Positions 9,961 through 21,232 of a stretch of 64,000 bases of DNA are shown piece after piece. The position numbers and the translations under genes were made by a program. Under the pieces are notes generated by a model. It did no database searches. It was given only the letters and a program-made list of their open reading frames with translations, and was not told where the DNA came from. Position 1 is the first letter of the stretch. The number at the start of each line of letters is the position of its first letter. The stretch is from Trichomonas vaginalis G3 (lineage: Eukaryota; Parabasalia; Trichomonadida; Trichomonadidae), in the NCBI RefSeq assembly GCF_026262505.1, contig NC_067204.1, forward strand, positions 2,637,797 through 2,701,796, in the 5' to 3' direction.

Positions 9961-11142
9961 TTATGGTTCCAGAACCATCAATCTTGAATCATTATTCGGG
10001 TCTTCAATATAAATTACATTATCAACTGTCTCCTCTTCTTCATCTTCTGTAACATATCCACCAGAAAACACAAAGTAAATTGAGAGACATCCAATTTGTA
10101 TGAAAAGGGATATTGACCAGAATATAATTGAATTGCGGCCTTTTTCTTGAGGTATTGAAATGATACAGAAAACTAAAGAAGAAATCCATATTGAAATTGC
10201 CTTTAAAGTCATGGATATCTTCAGACTCATCGTATTATCTGTTACTTCGCTTGATGCTTCAAGTAAATATGCAACGTTATTGATGATATTATACAGGTAA
10301 TAGCAAATTGGAAAACTGGATGCGATGATCGATAGAATATTCAGTACTTCATCTTCTCCGTGCTGAATAAGATAGATAAAAACACCAATTATGATTGGTG
10401 TAATGAGAACATTCAATTGGGTCTTGTATTGGATTGATTTAGCAATTATTGAATAGCCCATACTAACTAAATGCCCGATTATTAGAGAAAGGACAATTGT
10501 GAGGATCAAAAGTGAATCATTTAATAATTCAAATTTTTTGCTAACGAATTGATTTTCTTTGATCATTTTCTGATACTTGTATGCATTGAAATCATAAGAA
10601 ACTGCTGCTAACACTGCCAATAATGTTGTATAAAGCTGGATTGGAATAAGGAAAGATGGATATAAATACCATGCCGATATTCCAAGAACAGCAGAACAAA
10701 TAAAACGACAATCAAAAATGAGGAAGACTGTATCACTCTTCAAGTATCTATAATCGAAATCGAATGTTGGATTTTTGATATCGTATTTTACGTGATATTC
10801 TGAAGTAACATTTGAGCATACAACGATCATTGGTTGATATACACCGGAAATTTCTATCTGATTGTACCATTCGATATATTTAAAATCAGAAGAAATCTCT
10901 TTTCTGACTCTTGGAATAATTCCATACTTTATTGTACAGTATTTAGAATCATTTCTGATTTGAATTTCATATCTATCTCTTGGAACCATATGAAAACGGA
11001 AATCTTCTGCAGTTTCTGATATAAGTTCAACATGAATGGAACCGCCACGAAGGAATCCAAATTGAGGTAATGATAGTTTTCGTGATCTAGATGCGATAGA
11101 ATGTTCTTTTGAGTGCGAAAAGATGATTAAAAGCGCAAACAT
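9961..11142 (-). CDS. Seven-transmembrane protein with luminal N-terminal domain, GOST/lung-7TM-like
   Basis: The 393-residue protein opens with a short hydrophobic segment (a candidate signal peptide) and an ectodomain of about 120 residues (GFLRGGSIHVELIS at its start). About seven hydrophobic spans follow at roughly 140-165, 168-187, 207-230, 243-261, 267-292, 313-332 and 340-362. A short acidic cytosolic tail contains a run of glutamates. This architecture matches the GOST/GPR107/lung-7TM proteins of the eukaryotic secretory pathway, but the match rests on topology rather than on a diagnostic motif. The second copy at 41931-43113 is damaged. Confidence 0.7.
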   Translation of the reverse strand: MFALLIIFSHSKEHSIASRSRKLSLPQFGFLRGGSIHVELISETAEDFRFHMVPRDRYEIQIRNDSKYCTIKYGIIPRVRKEISSDFKYIEWYNQIEISGVYQPMIVVCSNVTSEYHVKYDIKNPTFDFDYRYLKSDTVFLIFDCRFICSAVLGISAWYLYPSFLIPIQLYTTLLAVLAAVSYDFNAYKYQKMIKENQFVSKKFELLNDSLLILTIVLSLIIGHLVSMGYSIIAKSIQYKTQLNVLITPIIIGVFIYLIQHGEDEVLNILSIIASSFPICYYLYNIINNVAYLLEASSEVTDNTMSLKISMTLKAISIWISSLVFCIISIPQEKGRNSIIFWSISLFIQIGCLSIYFVFSGGYVTEDEEEETVDNVIYIEDPNNDSRLMVLEP

Positions 11143-12273
11143 ATTTATACATTGAAAAAAATTGAAAAGTGTTTGAATTTGATTATATAAATCGAAATTT
11201 CATTAATGATAAAGAGATACATATGGTTCCCAAATTCAAAATCTATACTATTCAAATTTTTGATAATAACGCAAAAATTATTTAAGAAGCAATAAATTTG
11301 TATTAATGAAAAAATAATCCAAAGTTAATCGTTAAAAATTTGATGTCGTCACAAAATTTCTGTGTACGTATTTTATCACAAATACTTTTATATATTTATA
11401 GTTGCAAATTTATAAATAAATATTTTACGAATTAAAATCACCACTATTTTTTTGTGTTTCCAATTTGAATAAAACCGAAAATTCGCATTGAAACAATATA
11501 TCTGTAATATTAAACAATCTGATATTTCAAGCTAGGATAAATGCTAATTAATCGAATTAATAACCTTTCCTCAAATTTTCCGAACTGATATTCAATTATT
11601 TAACGATAATAAGTTTTCTCATGTTTTCCCATTTAATAACAATCTTTATTAAATTCCGAATAAGGGTTTCGTTTTGCGAAAAAACGTACAATACGCAATT
11701 TCGCTAAAAAAACATTTAGCTAGCAATTTCGACCTTTGACTCCACTCAAGACGTCACTTTTTTAATTTTGCGGTATCATATTTTTGGAAAATCTTTATGA
11801 ATATTATATAAAAAGTCTCTTTAATATCTATATTTCATATTTTTATCGATTTTTAAAGTTTTTGCGAAAAGTATTCAATTATTTTTGCTATTTGGTCGGG
11901 TAAATGTCAGATTTGCGACATTTTCTGATATGATATTCAGATTCTACGTTGATAATAATGCTTATAGAACCCTCTTGCTATTGTGTCAAAATTGCGAAAC
12001 CGATAGCAAAAATATCTCGCAATATCAAAATTGAGATATTGAGTGAATTATGCATTATAGAGATTAAAAATCTGATTTGTGAAAACATCTCATCAGTTTC
12101 TAGCTAATTCAAAAATCTTTACTATCTTATTCGATTAAAATGAAAAGGGAATAGTTTCATTATGCTTTAAATGACAGCCTTATAATATAATCATAGTTTT
12201 CGCTCAATATGCAGCATTTTTTTTTGAAATCTATGGTCAATGTCCTAAATACTGATTGCTTTGCATTCATATC
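11143..12273. other. Intergenic DNA inside the duplicated host block
   Basis: About 1.1 kb of AT-rich sequence upstream of the membrane-protein gene. No credible gene, RNA or repeat of its own was seen. It is conserved in the other copy only because the whole block is duplicated. Confidence 0.5.
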
Positions 12274-13000
12274 TCTTACATTTTCTATACCCACATCACT
12301 ATTCATTGCTATTCCTATCTTTTTCATTTTTGTTTGTTTCTCATAATTTCTCAAAAAACATGATAACTTGATATTTGTAAATATCATACTTTATAACGTA
12401 AATAAGAACTTGACCTATTAAGAAAAGCAGTAATGAAAAGAAAATCTGAAATTCATAAAAATTAGATTTTTTCGGTTTTCTCTTCAAATAATTGAAAGAA
12501 TGATACTATTATAGGTTTATTATATTATATAGCATATAATCATGCTATAGCCGAAAATTATAAGTTTTGAGAAGATTGAATATAACACAAATAAATTTGA
12601 ATGTAAGTTAAATTGCTTGTTGTTTCTAATAGCTATTTAATGAGAAATCCAATATTGCAAAATTCAAATTGAATGATTGAAAGAACAGAAAAAGTCATTC
12701 TTTCAATTTCGAATATGTTTCATTGTATTTATAATTATATGGCAAATAAGATATTTAAACTTGATTTTTGAAGGAAAATTCACAAAATTGAATAAATTCA
12801 AATAATTTTTATTCAAAAATAAACTAGTTATTTGAGTTTAATACTAATTCTCTATTCAAACTACAAAGTTTGTAATTTAAAATATTTTGTGAGATCAGAT
12901 TGAATTAATTCAAGGTTCTTTTCAATTAATATTAATGACCATATTACGCATTTTCGAACATTCTAAACCAAATATATAAAAATGGGAGACGAATGTTAAA

Positions 13001-13290
13001 TTTGCTAGACATGGGGGAGTTGTCTGCAAAGTTTTAACTCTTATCTCTAACAAAAAATTAATTTTTAAAAAAATGACCGAATACGTTTCACAGCGAGAAA
13101 AAAATAAAAGGCAAGATAGAATTTTCTAGACATAAAGAAGTTGTTTACCGAGTTTTAGCTCTTATCTCTAACAAAAAATTAATTTTTAAAAAAATGACCG
13201 AATACGTTTCACAGCGAGAAAAAAATAAAATACAAGATAGAATTTTCTAGACATAAAGAAGTTGTCTACCAATTGTCAGCTGTTACTTCT
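13001..13290. repeat. Tandem repeat, period about 121 bp, about 2.3 copies
   Basis: The unit begins near CATAAAGAAGTTGT...GTTTTAGCTC and contains the phrase ATGACCGAATACGTTTCACA. Two nearly identical full units (starting near 13031 and 13152) are followed by a diverging partial third. There is no coding potential. Confidence 0.85.
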
Positions 13291-13949
13291 TCTCAATACT
13301 GATATAAAATAAAAATCTTTATTATTTATTTAACCTTTATTGTTTCATTAAACTTCATTTATTTTATATTATAGTTTTATTCTTTTAGCTACTTGTAAAA
13401 TAATCTAATTTTATATCATCATTTTACCGGATTATTCTTCAGTACATCGATTGTGTATCTAAAATAATATCATTATCCTTATTCTGTTTTTTCCAAAATT
13501 CTTTTAAATATCTTTTTTGGTTAGATTACTTTATACTTTTTACTTTTATTTTTTAATTTCAAAAAAAATTTGGTGATTATTCTATTCTGTTACAATATGC
13601 TAGGGTTGTTAGATTCCCGACGATAGGTGTCTTGGAAGATTTGCCTGGTGTCATCATAGTGTCTTTAAATCAAAAATTTTATTTTGGAGTTAGTTTTATT
13701 GATTTTTCAATAAAAAACATTTCTAAAACAAGAAAATAAAACGATAAAATATTTATATTTGATATAAGGATCTTATATTGTAATAAACAGAAATTCATCA
13801 AAAGTGACAGCTCTCAATTTTTTGACATTTGTAAATTCTAAATTGAATGAGAAAAATGAAATAATACTAAGCATAATACAATATTCTAGATTTAATTATA
13901 ATTAGGAAAAAGTTAGTTTTGAGAGTACTTTTCATAGGCATATAGAATG

Positions 13950-14871
13950 AAATCTTCTGAAAAATAATATCACATAAACTCATATTATTTTCTAATATAT
14001 AACTATTTTATATAAAAATCAAATTCAATGATCTTAAAAGCGAAGGATAAACCTCAAAATTTACGAATATAATGAGTGGGAATATAATGCTTATCTATCA
14101 TAAAACCATATGAAATATCAATTTTTGCTTTACGCCTAATTTTTGACGACAATTAGCAAAAAATGTTAAATGTTAACACTCAGTCCATTTGAATATGAAA
14201 ATAAAATTGACTTTGATTAAATGTTTTTATTTATCATGCAATTCTTCTTGCGACCAAAGATTTGAATAAAATTTCAAAAAATAAGATAGCTTAAAAAATA
14301 ATATACGGTAGTGTTTACTAATAGATGAATAGTATATAAATTCTATTAAAATGGATTTGATCCAAAAAAATATAAAACCAAAAATAATTGTTATAATTTA
14401 AATGAAGAAGTAATTTAAAACGATTTTATTTATGATCAAATTTTATATATTTTTTTGGATCAAATCCATTTTAATAGAATTTATATACTATTCATCTATT
14501 AGTAAACACTACCGTATATTATTTTTTAAGCTATCTTATTTTTTGAAATTTTATTCAAATCTTTGGTCGCAAGAAGAATTGCATGATAAATAAAAACATT
14601 TAATCAAAGTCAATTTTATTTTTCATATTCAAATGGACTGAGTGTTAACATTTAACATTTTTTGCTAATTGTCGTCAAAAATTAGGCGTAAAGCAAAAAT
14701 TGATATTTCATATGGTTTTATGATAGATAAGCATTATATTCCCACTCATTATATTCGTAAATTTTGAGGTTTATCCTTCGCTTTTAAGATCATTGAATTT
14801 GATTTTTATATAAAATAGTTATATATTAGAAAATAATATGAGTTTATGTGATATTATTTTTCAGAAGATTT
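13950..14871. repeat. Foldback: 425-bp inverted arms around a 72-bp loop
   Basis: The arms 13950-14374 and 14447-14871 are almost perfect reverse complements (positions sum to 28821). Farther out, 13783-13808 and 15002-15027 (around AACAGAAATTCAT) are a second, shorter inverted pair, so the whole palindrome may be a decayed foldback element of about 1.25 kb. No ORF is present. Confidence 0.85.
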
Positions 14872-15255
14872 TGTGTTCTTCTTCAAAATTTTATTTTTTT
14901 ATTAAAAAGAATCTTTACAACATATACATTTACTTTAATTAATATTTAAAAACGTGCTCTATCAAAAGTTCCAAAAATTCAATATTTTAGCTTTTCTGAG
15001 GTGTCACTTTTAATGAATTTCTGTTTACAACAATATATTTAAAATAAATATCATTTTATTTTTTTAATTGGTGTCTGTCAAACCATAATACACTATTCAA
15101 AAATTCAATGTGTCTTGCGGTTTCAAAAGACACCTTCAAATTGAACGATAGCACAGACACTATTGAATTTTACCCATTGTATTTAGTTTTTACCCTTTTT
15201 ATTTTTAAGAATTAATGACTGAAACAGCCGTTTTGCTATGACCTCAATCACTTTT

Positions 15256-15326
15256 AAAAAAAAAAAAAAAAAAAAAAGGTAGTGGGGCTTCCAGGCACTT
15301 CGTGCCCTCTAGCCCCGAAGATGTTT
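15256..15326. repeat. Left end of Polinton 1: A-tract plus hairpin inverted repeat
   Basis: Twenty-two A residues (15256-15277) are followed by a 49-base inverted repeat (15278-15326) matching the reverse complement of 40727-40775 in its outer 18 (GGTAGTGGGGCTTCCAGG) and inner 18 bases. The 13 central bases differ but fold in both copies. Here the stem is GGCAC-TTC-GTGCC, nested in GGGGCT/AGCCCC. Confidence 0.88.
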
Positions 15327-15379
15327 TGTCACTTTTCTGTCACTTTTCAGGGAAAAAACATTTTTATTATATATATAAA

Positions 15380-16198
15380 ATGAATTTTACAAAACCACCG
15401 TTACCCTTCTTTGGAAATAAGAGTAGATGTAAAGATATTCTATTGAGAGAACTTAAGAAACTACCGAATGGTCTAACATTTGTAGACTTGTTCGGTGGAA
15501 GTTTCTATATATCTCATTTGTGCCATACAATATTTCCTGACTCAAAGATTATATGCAATGACTTCGACAACTATATGAACCGTCTCAAACATATACCAGA
15601 CACAAACAAAATATTGAAAGAGTTAAAAGAAAAGATACCTATAGGTAAGATGGAACGTATACCATTAGATAAGAAAAATACTGTCAGAGAGGTTTTGAAA
15701 AAAGCAGAGTATATTGACTGGGATAGTATATCTTCTAGACTATTATATAGTGGTGCTATAAGAGTTCATGACATTGAAACACTTATGTCAAAAGTTTTAT
15801 ATCTTAACTATACAAAGGTTTTCAAAGAGGACATAGAAAAATATACTGAGGGTATAGAGTTTGTGAGATGTCATTGGACAGAGTTGTATGAAAAATATAA
15901 AAACAAGGAAAATGTTTTCTTTATAGTGGACCCGCCGTTCTATAACACATGGGATTTTCAATACCAAGTAGACTGGACTTTGAGAGACTCTTTAGAAACT
16001 TTAGACGTTTTACATAACCATCCATGCTTTTACTTTACATCCGATAAAAGTGGTTTGGAAAGTGTCATGAGATGGTTAGAGGACATACATGACTATGAGT
16101 TTAGATACGATAAGATAGAATATGAGAGAGGTCCTATAAACTGGAGAAAGTGTCATAACAAAGAAATTTTACTAGTAAGTAAATGTGGTTTGAAATAG
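15380..16198 (+). CDS. DNA adenine-N6 methyltransferase, D12/Dam class
   Basis: The frame is open upstream through the inverted repeat, but the first ATG after an AT-rich leader is at 15380, giving 272 residues. Motifs in order: PFFGNKSR near the N-terminus (substrate/SAM loop), FVDLFGGSF (motif I, SAM binding), ICNDFD (motif II region) and VDPPF (motif IV, the DPPY-type catalytic site). This is the order of D12-class Dam enzymes, which methylate adenine at N6 in short palindromes. It is open and sits directly inside the left terminus. It could mark element DNA; N6-methyladenine is reported from trichomonad genomes. The recognition sequence cannot be read from here. Confidence 0.88.
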   Translation: MNFTKPPLPFFGNKSRCKDILLRELKKLPNGLTFVDLFGGSFYISHLCHTIFPDSKIICNDFDNYMNRLKHIPDTNKILKELKEKIPIGKMERIPLDKKNTVREVLKKAEYIDWDSISSRLLYSGAIRVHDIETLMSKVLYLNYTKVFKEDIEKYTEGIEFVRCHWTELYEKYKNKENVFFIVDPPFYNTWDFQYQVDWTLRDSLETLDVLHNHPCFYFTSDKSGLESVMRWLEDIHDYEFRYDKIEYERGPINWRKCHNKEILLVSKCGLK

Positions 16199-16337
16199 GA
16201 CTACTTGTTTTAGGTTTTTTCCATTGTGTCATTTACTTATTTGACGTGGCAGAAAGATATAGAGAATATGAAGATGAACCAATGTCTGCAAATGTTCAGC
16301 ATATGTACTCGTAAGAGATATTTTTATCTAATATTAA

Positions 16338-16700
16338 ATGGACGCACAGAACTTAGCGAATGCACAGCAACCTGGACAACCAAACCCAGAGAATATTCCA
16401 AATGAAGTTAGAATACAAACTGCAATGGCAAACTATGGTCAAGTGCAACAGATGTACAAATGCAAACTGCCATGTCAAATGACGCTGCGTTAGGTTTGCC
16501 ACCATGGTATGCAAATATGAGATGGAAAGAGTTTTATACAAACCCTGAAGTGGGATATAAAACAACTCTATGCAGATGACGCGAACACAGGAGTTGACCC
16601 AGAGTATGTTTTCTACCAGAGGAGAAATAGAATGTATGAGCTCCAGTTAAAGAATGCAATGGAACTCAACAGGAAACGTAAGAGACTAGGCGGACATTAG
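16338..16700 (+). pseudogene. Small Polinton 1 gene of unknown function, broken
   Basis: It follows the methyltransferase with its own AT-rich leader (TATTTTTATCTAATATTAA before the ATG). The visible reading is rich in Gln, Asn, Pro and Tyr at the start and in Arg/Lys at the end (NRKRKRLGGH). It resembles a small basic virion component in composition only. It is fossil and carries at least one break. Confidence 0.45.
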
Positions 16701-16718
16701 ATTTTTACATATAGTAAA

Positions 16719-16961
16719 ATGGGTTTCTTTGGAAGAATAGGAAACTTCTTTCGAAATGTTGGAAGAGGTATATGGAATGGAATAAAATCTGTCGGAAGAG
16801 GAATTTGGAACGGAGTCAAAAATATTGGTAAAAGAGTAGGTCAGTTTGTTGGTATTATACCTAAAGACCCTGAACCAGAAGAACAAGCTCCTGTTATACA
16901 ACAGCCTGAACCTGCACCACAGTCTAGTTGGCAACCAAATCCAACACCTCAACCGTATTAA
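16719..16961 (+). CDS. Small amphipathic-helix protein with Pro/Gln-rich tail
   Basis: The 80-residue protein starts MGFFGRIGNFFRN and continues with two near repeats of GRGIWNGIKSVGRGIWNGVK, a helix with one hydrophobic and one basic face. A Pro/Glu/Gln tail follows. Its leader is TATTTTTACATATAGTAAA. Similar openings occur at 20027 in this element and at 63842 in Polinton 2, so it is a family. Membrane-active minor virion proteins such as adenovirus protein VI have comparable helices, but homology is not shown. Confidence 0.6.
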   Translation: MGFFGRIGNFFRNVGRGIWNGIKSVGRGIWNGVKNIGKRVGQFVGIIPKDPEPEEQAPVIQQPEPAPQSSWQPNPTPQPY

Positions 16962-17007
16962 AATTATATTTTTACCGTTCGATAGTAGTTGTATATGAAA
17001 CTAAGTT

Positions 17008-17812
17008 CTAAGTAAAACGCGTGTATAATGGAATTATTCTCTTTCTTCCATCTGTAGTAAACCATACTTGAAAGTCTGAAATACTTCCACTCGGCGGTTC
17101 ATATAGCTTTGTAGGTTTTTCGTAAAAGTCATTTGCCAAGCATAAAAAAGAGTTTTGTGCACCAGAAAATGAAGCATGAACTATAATAGCATCTTGGTCG
17201 AAAACATTTTCATATGTTCCATTAGGGTTTTCGACTTCATAAAAGTTCGGGTGTACTGGATATTCTGCAGGCTGATTTAACATCCTCAAAAATCTATACC
17301 ATGCCAAGTTGTTATATTTTGTAGAAATATAAACGTCTTCTCCAAGGTCTTCTATTCTATTGATTTTAACAGTTGCATTTTTCCTGTCATATAAAATATC
17401 GAGATGGTACTCTCCTTCGTCAATGTTAAACTGGTTTGCATATTCGATATAGATATCGTTTATTTTTTTCTTGAAAAGCTTGAAGAGTTGTTTCTAAGTT
17501 TACAAGCAAATTCACTTGTAAAAGTTTTCCCTGTTCAAATTTCTCATACGTACGTTTTTCTTTGTTATAGTATCGAACTTCAAAAGCGACCGTAAATGGG
17601 AAACCATGTATGGCTTCTGAAATGAACTTCATTCTACGAAAGCCAACAGCTTTTGTGACGGATGGGTCTCTTAACCATCTTAGTGGGTAGTCAAAACGAT
17701 AGCCTTCATGCTTTACGGTCTCTGTCTCAAACTTTTGACCGACATTCGTAAAAAGTTCATCTAATGGTTTAGTTGTAGCAACTCTTGAATTTTCTTTTTC
17801 TATTGAAAGCAT
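17008..17812 (-). pseudogene. Polinton 1 structural-type gene, paralogue of 24043-24902, broken
   Basis: The recognisable N-terminal part contains TKPLDELFTN, YRFDYPLRWL and KAVGFRRMKF. The C-terminal part contains VHASFSGAQNSFLC, YEPPSGSISDFQVWFTT and IIPLY. The same ordered blocks occur at 24043-24902 on the other strand. The beta-rich look and presence in two copies fit a minor capsid or vertex protein, but no family is recognised. It is fossil with a few breaks. Confidence 0.5.
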
Positions 17813-17830
17813 ATTTTATCTAGAATAAAA

Positions 17831-19048
17831 ATGTCGAAAGAAACAGCGTCTATGAGAGAAATACAACACAACCGACAACTCATTTTGCAAGCTCTAAATA
17901 AGAACACAACAAACTTTTCAAACTATTCTAAGATATCTGAGTCATTGAAAGAAGGAAACTTAAAACTGACGATAAACCCAATGACAGACGAGTTTCTATT
18001 TCAAGACAATAAGAACCATACTGTTTGTATAAATCCAACAAAAGAACTTTAAACGAGAAACCTATAGATGAACTTCTTTTGAAAGCAGATATTGACAACA
18101 AAGCTGACAAAGAGTATGTAGATGCAACAAGAGACTATATTCTCGCATGGACAGATAGAACATACCCACAAAAACATCATACACATAACATCTATGACGT
18201 AGATGAACTACCAGCAATGTTAGATGACAAAGCAGATAAACATATGTTGACAATAAAATGTCAAGTGAAGTGACAAGAGCTGACAAAGAATATTCTAAAA
18301 GACTCATACACATACCATTGCAAATATTACAAACTTACAAGAAACCTTAAACAGGAAAAGTGACGTTGGACATACACACGATTTCTTCGCAACTGTTGGT
18401 ATAGAAAATATTGAAGGAACGGTTGAAGGAGCTGGTGGGGATGTATTAGATTGGAAACCTCCTAACTTTCCACAAGGTTTAACATCGGAAGAAGACATAA
18501 CAACGATGAGATACATTAGATGTAGAAATGTCTATGTCATGGAGGATGAAAACAAAGTTAAATTCACTGCTCAAGATTTATATGATAAAAAAGCTGACAA
18601 AACAGAGCTTCAAACATTAAAGACAGAAATACTTCAAACCATTTACCCAGTTGGTTCTATTTACACGTCAATGAACTCTACCAGACCAGAAGTAGTACTT
18701 GGTTTTGGAACTTGGACTCAAATACTCGAAAGTTTTTTGTATTGTGCACACACTCCAAAGAAAACAGTGGAAGTAAAACGATATCTGTCGACAACTTGCC
18801 ACCACATAGTCATTCTGGTACAACAAACTTTTCTGGCGACCATAGCCACTCATTAAGAGACCACCCATTATACAACTCAGAGTATGAAGCTGGCTATGAC
18901 GTTTTATCTCCAGATTATAACCATTCAGCAAAAAAGACTTTTCGACAAACTGAACCAGGAGGAAACCACCAACATACTTTTACAACAACATCTACAGGAC
19001 TAGGTAAAATACATGCCACCTTACATGACAGTTTGTGCATGGTATAGA
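17831..19048 (+). pseudogene. Polinton 1 fibre gene with KADK repeats and tail-collar-type domain, broken
   Basis: The N-terminal half has coiled-coil repeats of the form KADK-x-YVD, typical of trimeric fibres. The later part has PPNFPQGLTSEEDI, FTAQDLYDKKADK, and then YPVGSIYTSMNSTRP and GFGTWTQI, the signature of phage-type tail-collar/short-fibre tips. A His-rich tip (PPHSHSGTTNFSG) follows. It is closely similar to the open fibre gene at 55740-56750 in Polinton 2. It is expected to act at the particle surface in host attachment. It is broken in several places. Confidence 0.75.
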
Positions 19049-19053
19049 ATTGC

Positions 19054-20009
19054 TTAGTCGTCATTTTCAACTTCTTTAGCATATTCGTCAGGAGTTGTCT
19101 TATATTTGTTAGGAACTGTCTTTGAAAGTATACCACCTTGAACCTTAACAAGTTTGAAACGAGGTCTGACAATAGTAGTTTTATCTTCTGCTTGCAGTCT
19201 GTACATTTTGCCATGTTTGCCTAAAACTTCATAATATTCTCTTGTATACTTTCTTCTATTTTTACGAACACGAAGGTGAGTACCTGTCGGGTTCCCATTG
19301 TTGTCATAGTCAATAGTATTTTCATATGGGTCGCGTTTAGGTATTTCTATTTTTACTTTGTCACCTTTCTTAAGTTTTGAAGCCTGGCATTCTTTCTTGT
19401 TTGTCTCTTTTGACTAAACTATTAAATATATAGTCTTTCTCTAAGTCAGGGTTGTTTTTCATTTCTTCGGGGGAGTGGTTTCCCAAACCTTTTTGTTTAC
19501 GGTTATTGTAATATTTAAACTTGTCTCATCTTTGCCATGGAGAAATGTCTATATTTGTCGTCATATGACATTTCATTTGCTTCACCACCTTGTGGTTGGT
19601 TTAAGTCTCTTAAGATTTTTATACAACTGTCAATGACACAAGAGCAGAATGGTTTTGGTCGACAATGAAATATTGGTTTACATTTTTTGAACGCAGATAG
19701 TTTTTAATATCGTCTGATTTGAAAGAACTTTCACAGTCAGATGTCAGTTTTGTTGGATGGTATTTGTCAACGAATATTGTCAAAGCTGCTAAGATATCTA
19801 AAATAGCTTTGGACTGTAATGGTATGGCTTCACAGTATCTTGTGTTTTGACCGACAAATATTAGCCAGTATGGAGGTCCATCTTCTCTATACCTCGGAAT
19901 GTTTTCCAAGAATATCCATAAACCAAGCATTTGGTGTTGAACTAAAGATTTTTATTGAGTGCTTTTTTTGTGCCTTAGAAACATAGGGGTCCTTGTTTGG
20001 ATTCGTCAT
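19054..20009 (-). pseudogene. Polinton 1 integrase (retroviral-type), broken
   Basis: The readable parts show an integrase core with FVGQNTRYCEAIPL, KLTSDCESSF and the following alpha-helical segment, then a C-terminal basic SH3/chromo-like region with KKGDKVKIEIPKRDP and YYEVLGKHGKMYRL. This order (core then SH3-like tail) fits the Polinton c-integrase that inserts the element with short target duplications. The gene is fossil with several breaks. It is much diverged from the integrase at 50492-52012. Confidence 0.72.
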
Positions 20010-20026
20010 TTTTTAACCCATAAGAA

Positions 20027-20387
20027 ATGGGGTTTATTTGGCGCATTAGCAGGAGTTGCATCCAGATTTTTGCCCGCAGTGGGAACAATAGCCAGAGGTG
20101 TATTTGGAGTTGGAAGGAAGATTTTGAGTACATTAGGTATACTGAAAGAGAAAGCACAGCCTATTATACAAACTGTACAGAAAGGTTGGGATGTAGCACG
20201 AGATGCAACAAATCTTATTCCAAATCCTGAAACAAGAGGAAAAGTTCAAGGATGGATGGACAATGTAGGAAGACAAGCAGGAAACTACTATAACAAGCAA
20301 ATGACTACTATAACCAAGCAGGGCACTATATGGACCAAGGTGAAAGATTCTTTAACAGAGGATATAACCATGCACAACAGTGGGTAA
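20027..20387 (+). pseudogene. Amphipathic small virion-type gene, broken
   Basis: The readable part has a Gly/Ala/Phe-rich amphipathic start (GLFGALAGVASRFLPAVGTI), then ARGVFGVGRKILSTLG and a polar C-terminal part. In design it resembles 16719-16961 and 63842-64000. It is fossil, with about one break. Confidence 0.5.
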
Positions 20388-20445
20388 CACAACCAAACCG
20401 CAACCGCCTCAAACGTGGGAATGTAAATTTTTTTACTGAGATGAA

Positions 20446-20622
20446 ATGAACAATACAGCATTGAGACAAATGGGCTCAAGATGGATTGTCGGCTTCCAGC
20501 AGTTACACCAACCACGTGTTTGTCAAGTTCTTCCTATACCTCAAGAAGTTTTAGACCGACTTAAAAAACCTAAACAACAGTTGAAAACAAACCAAATTAA
20601 ATTTTTTACTGAGATGAAATGA
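20446..20622 (+). CDS. 58-residue protein of unknown function
   Basis: It opens MNNTALRQMGSRWIVGFQQL and ends KFFTEMK. The stop overlaps the next ATG at 20618. The leader TTTTTACTGAGATGAAATGA occurs both before this start and again at its own end before the next start, so the last codons are also the leader of the following gene. No family is recognised. Confidence 0.4.
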   Translation: MNNTALRQMGSRWIVGFQQLHQPRVCQVLPIPQEVLDRLKKPKQQLKTNQIKFFTEMK

Positions 20623-21186
20623 CGGAAGAAGTTGAAACGGTAGATTTGACACACAAACAAAAAGTTCAGAACCATTGTCAAAACCTGTCAAAGAACTTAC
20701 AGATGAAGAAAAAATTCAATAATAGAAAGTGCCAGGTCTGGAAATACAAACCCCTAACTACAAAGTCACTTTCATAGAAATGGAACGGCTAGTATCTCAA
20801 AAAAGAAACAGACTCTCACAAATAAAATATTGAAGTCTGAAGGAGCTTTCGAGACAACAGATGGAAAAGTTTACTTCACTGACCAACAGTTCATTATAGA
20901 ACATCTCATTGACTTAGAGTCGAAATATTCTAAACTTTACAACAAACACAAAAAGTTGAAAGGAAAACAAAAACAAATGGCATATGATATTTATGAAGAT
21001 GTTGACGACACAACTGTTCCTGCAAGTAGGGTAAAGTCAGAGGAACCGAAAAGTGACGAAAAACCGATAGAAGAAGGGAAGCCAAAAACTGAAGAAAAAC
21101 CAAAACCAAAGGTTAGTATTCAACCTTCATTAGCTGGTATGGGTTGGCGTCAAAGACTTATGGTAGCTGGTGGTTATGTTAAGTAA
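20618..21186 (+). pseudogene. Charged Polinton 1 gene with Lys/Glu/Pro-rich tail, broken
   Basis: The readable C-terminal part holds TTDGKVYFTDQQFIIEHLI, a helical stretch, and a run of KSEEPKSDEKPIEEGKPKTE type before a Gly-rich end (SLAGMGWRQRLMVAGGYVK). Its composition suggests a virion-associated or scaffold protein, but no family is recognised. It is fossil with a break or two. Confidence 0.4.
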
Positions 21187-21232
21187 AGGAAAAAACATTT
21201 TTCAAAAAAAATATTTTTTTATTTTATTTGAA

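Larger units (their letters stand above)
8139..12273. repeat. Left copy of 4.1-kb inverted host duplication
   Basis: This is the reverse complement of 40801-44932. Paired positions sum to 53074 over most of the length, falling to 53071 at one end because of small indels in homopolymers. It carries the second Myb gene and the seven-span membrane gene. The homology ends exactly where Polinton 1 and Polinton 2 begin in the other copy, so this copy approximates the state before those insertions. Confidence 0.93.
12274..15255. other. Gene-free flank of Polinton 1
   Basis: About 3 kb without a convincing gene. It holds the 121-bp tandem repeat and the foldback listed separately. It is not the expected continuation of the host block on the other side of Polinton 1: the bases before the A-tract at 15256 do not resemble the sequence following 12273. 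Confidence 0.6.

Noticed and set aside
12160-12387. A 75-residue minus-strand frame at the end of the duplicated block
   Set aside because: It spans the homology boundary at 12273, so only part of it exists in the other copy. It has no known motif.
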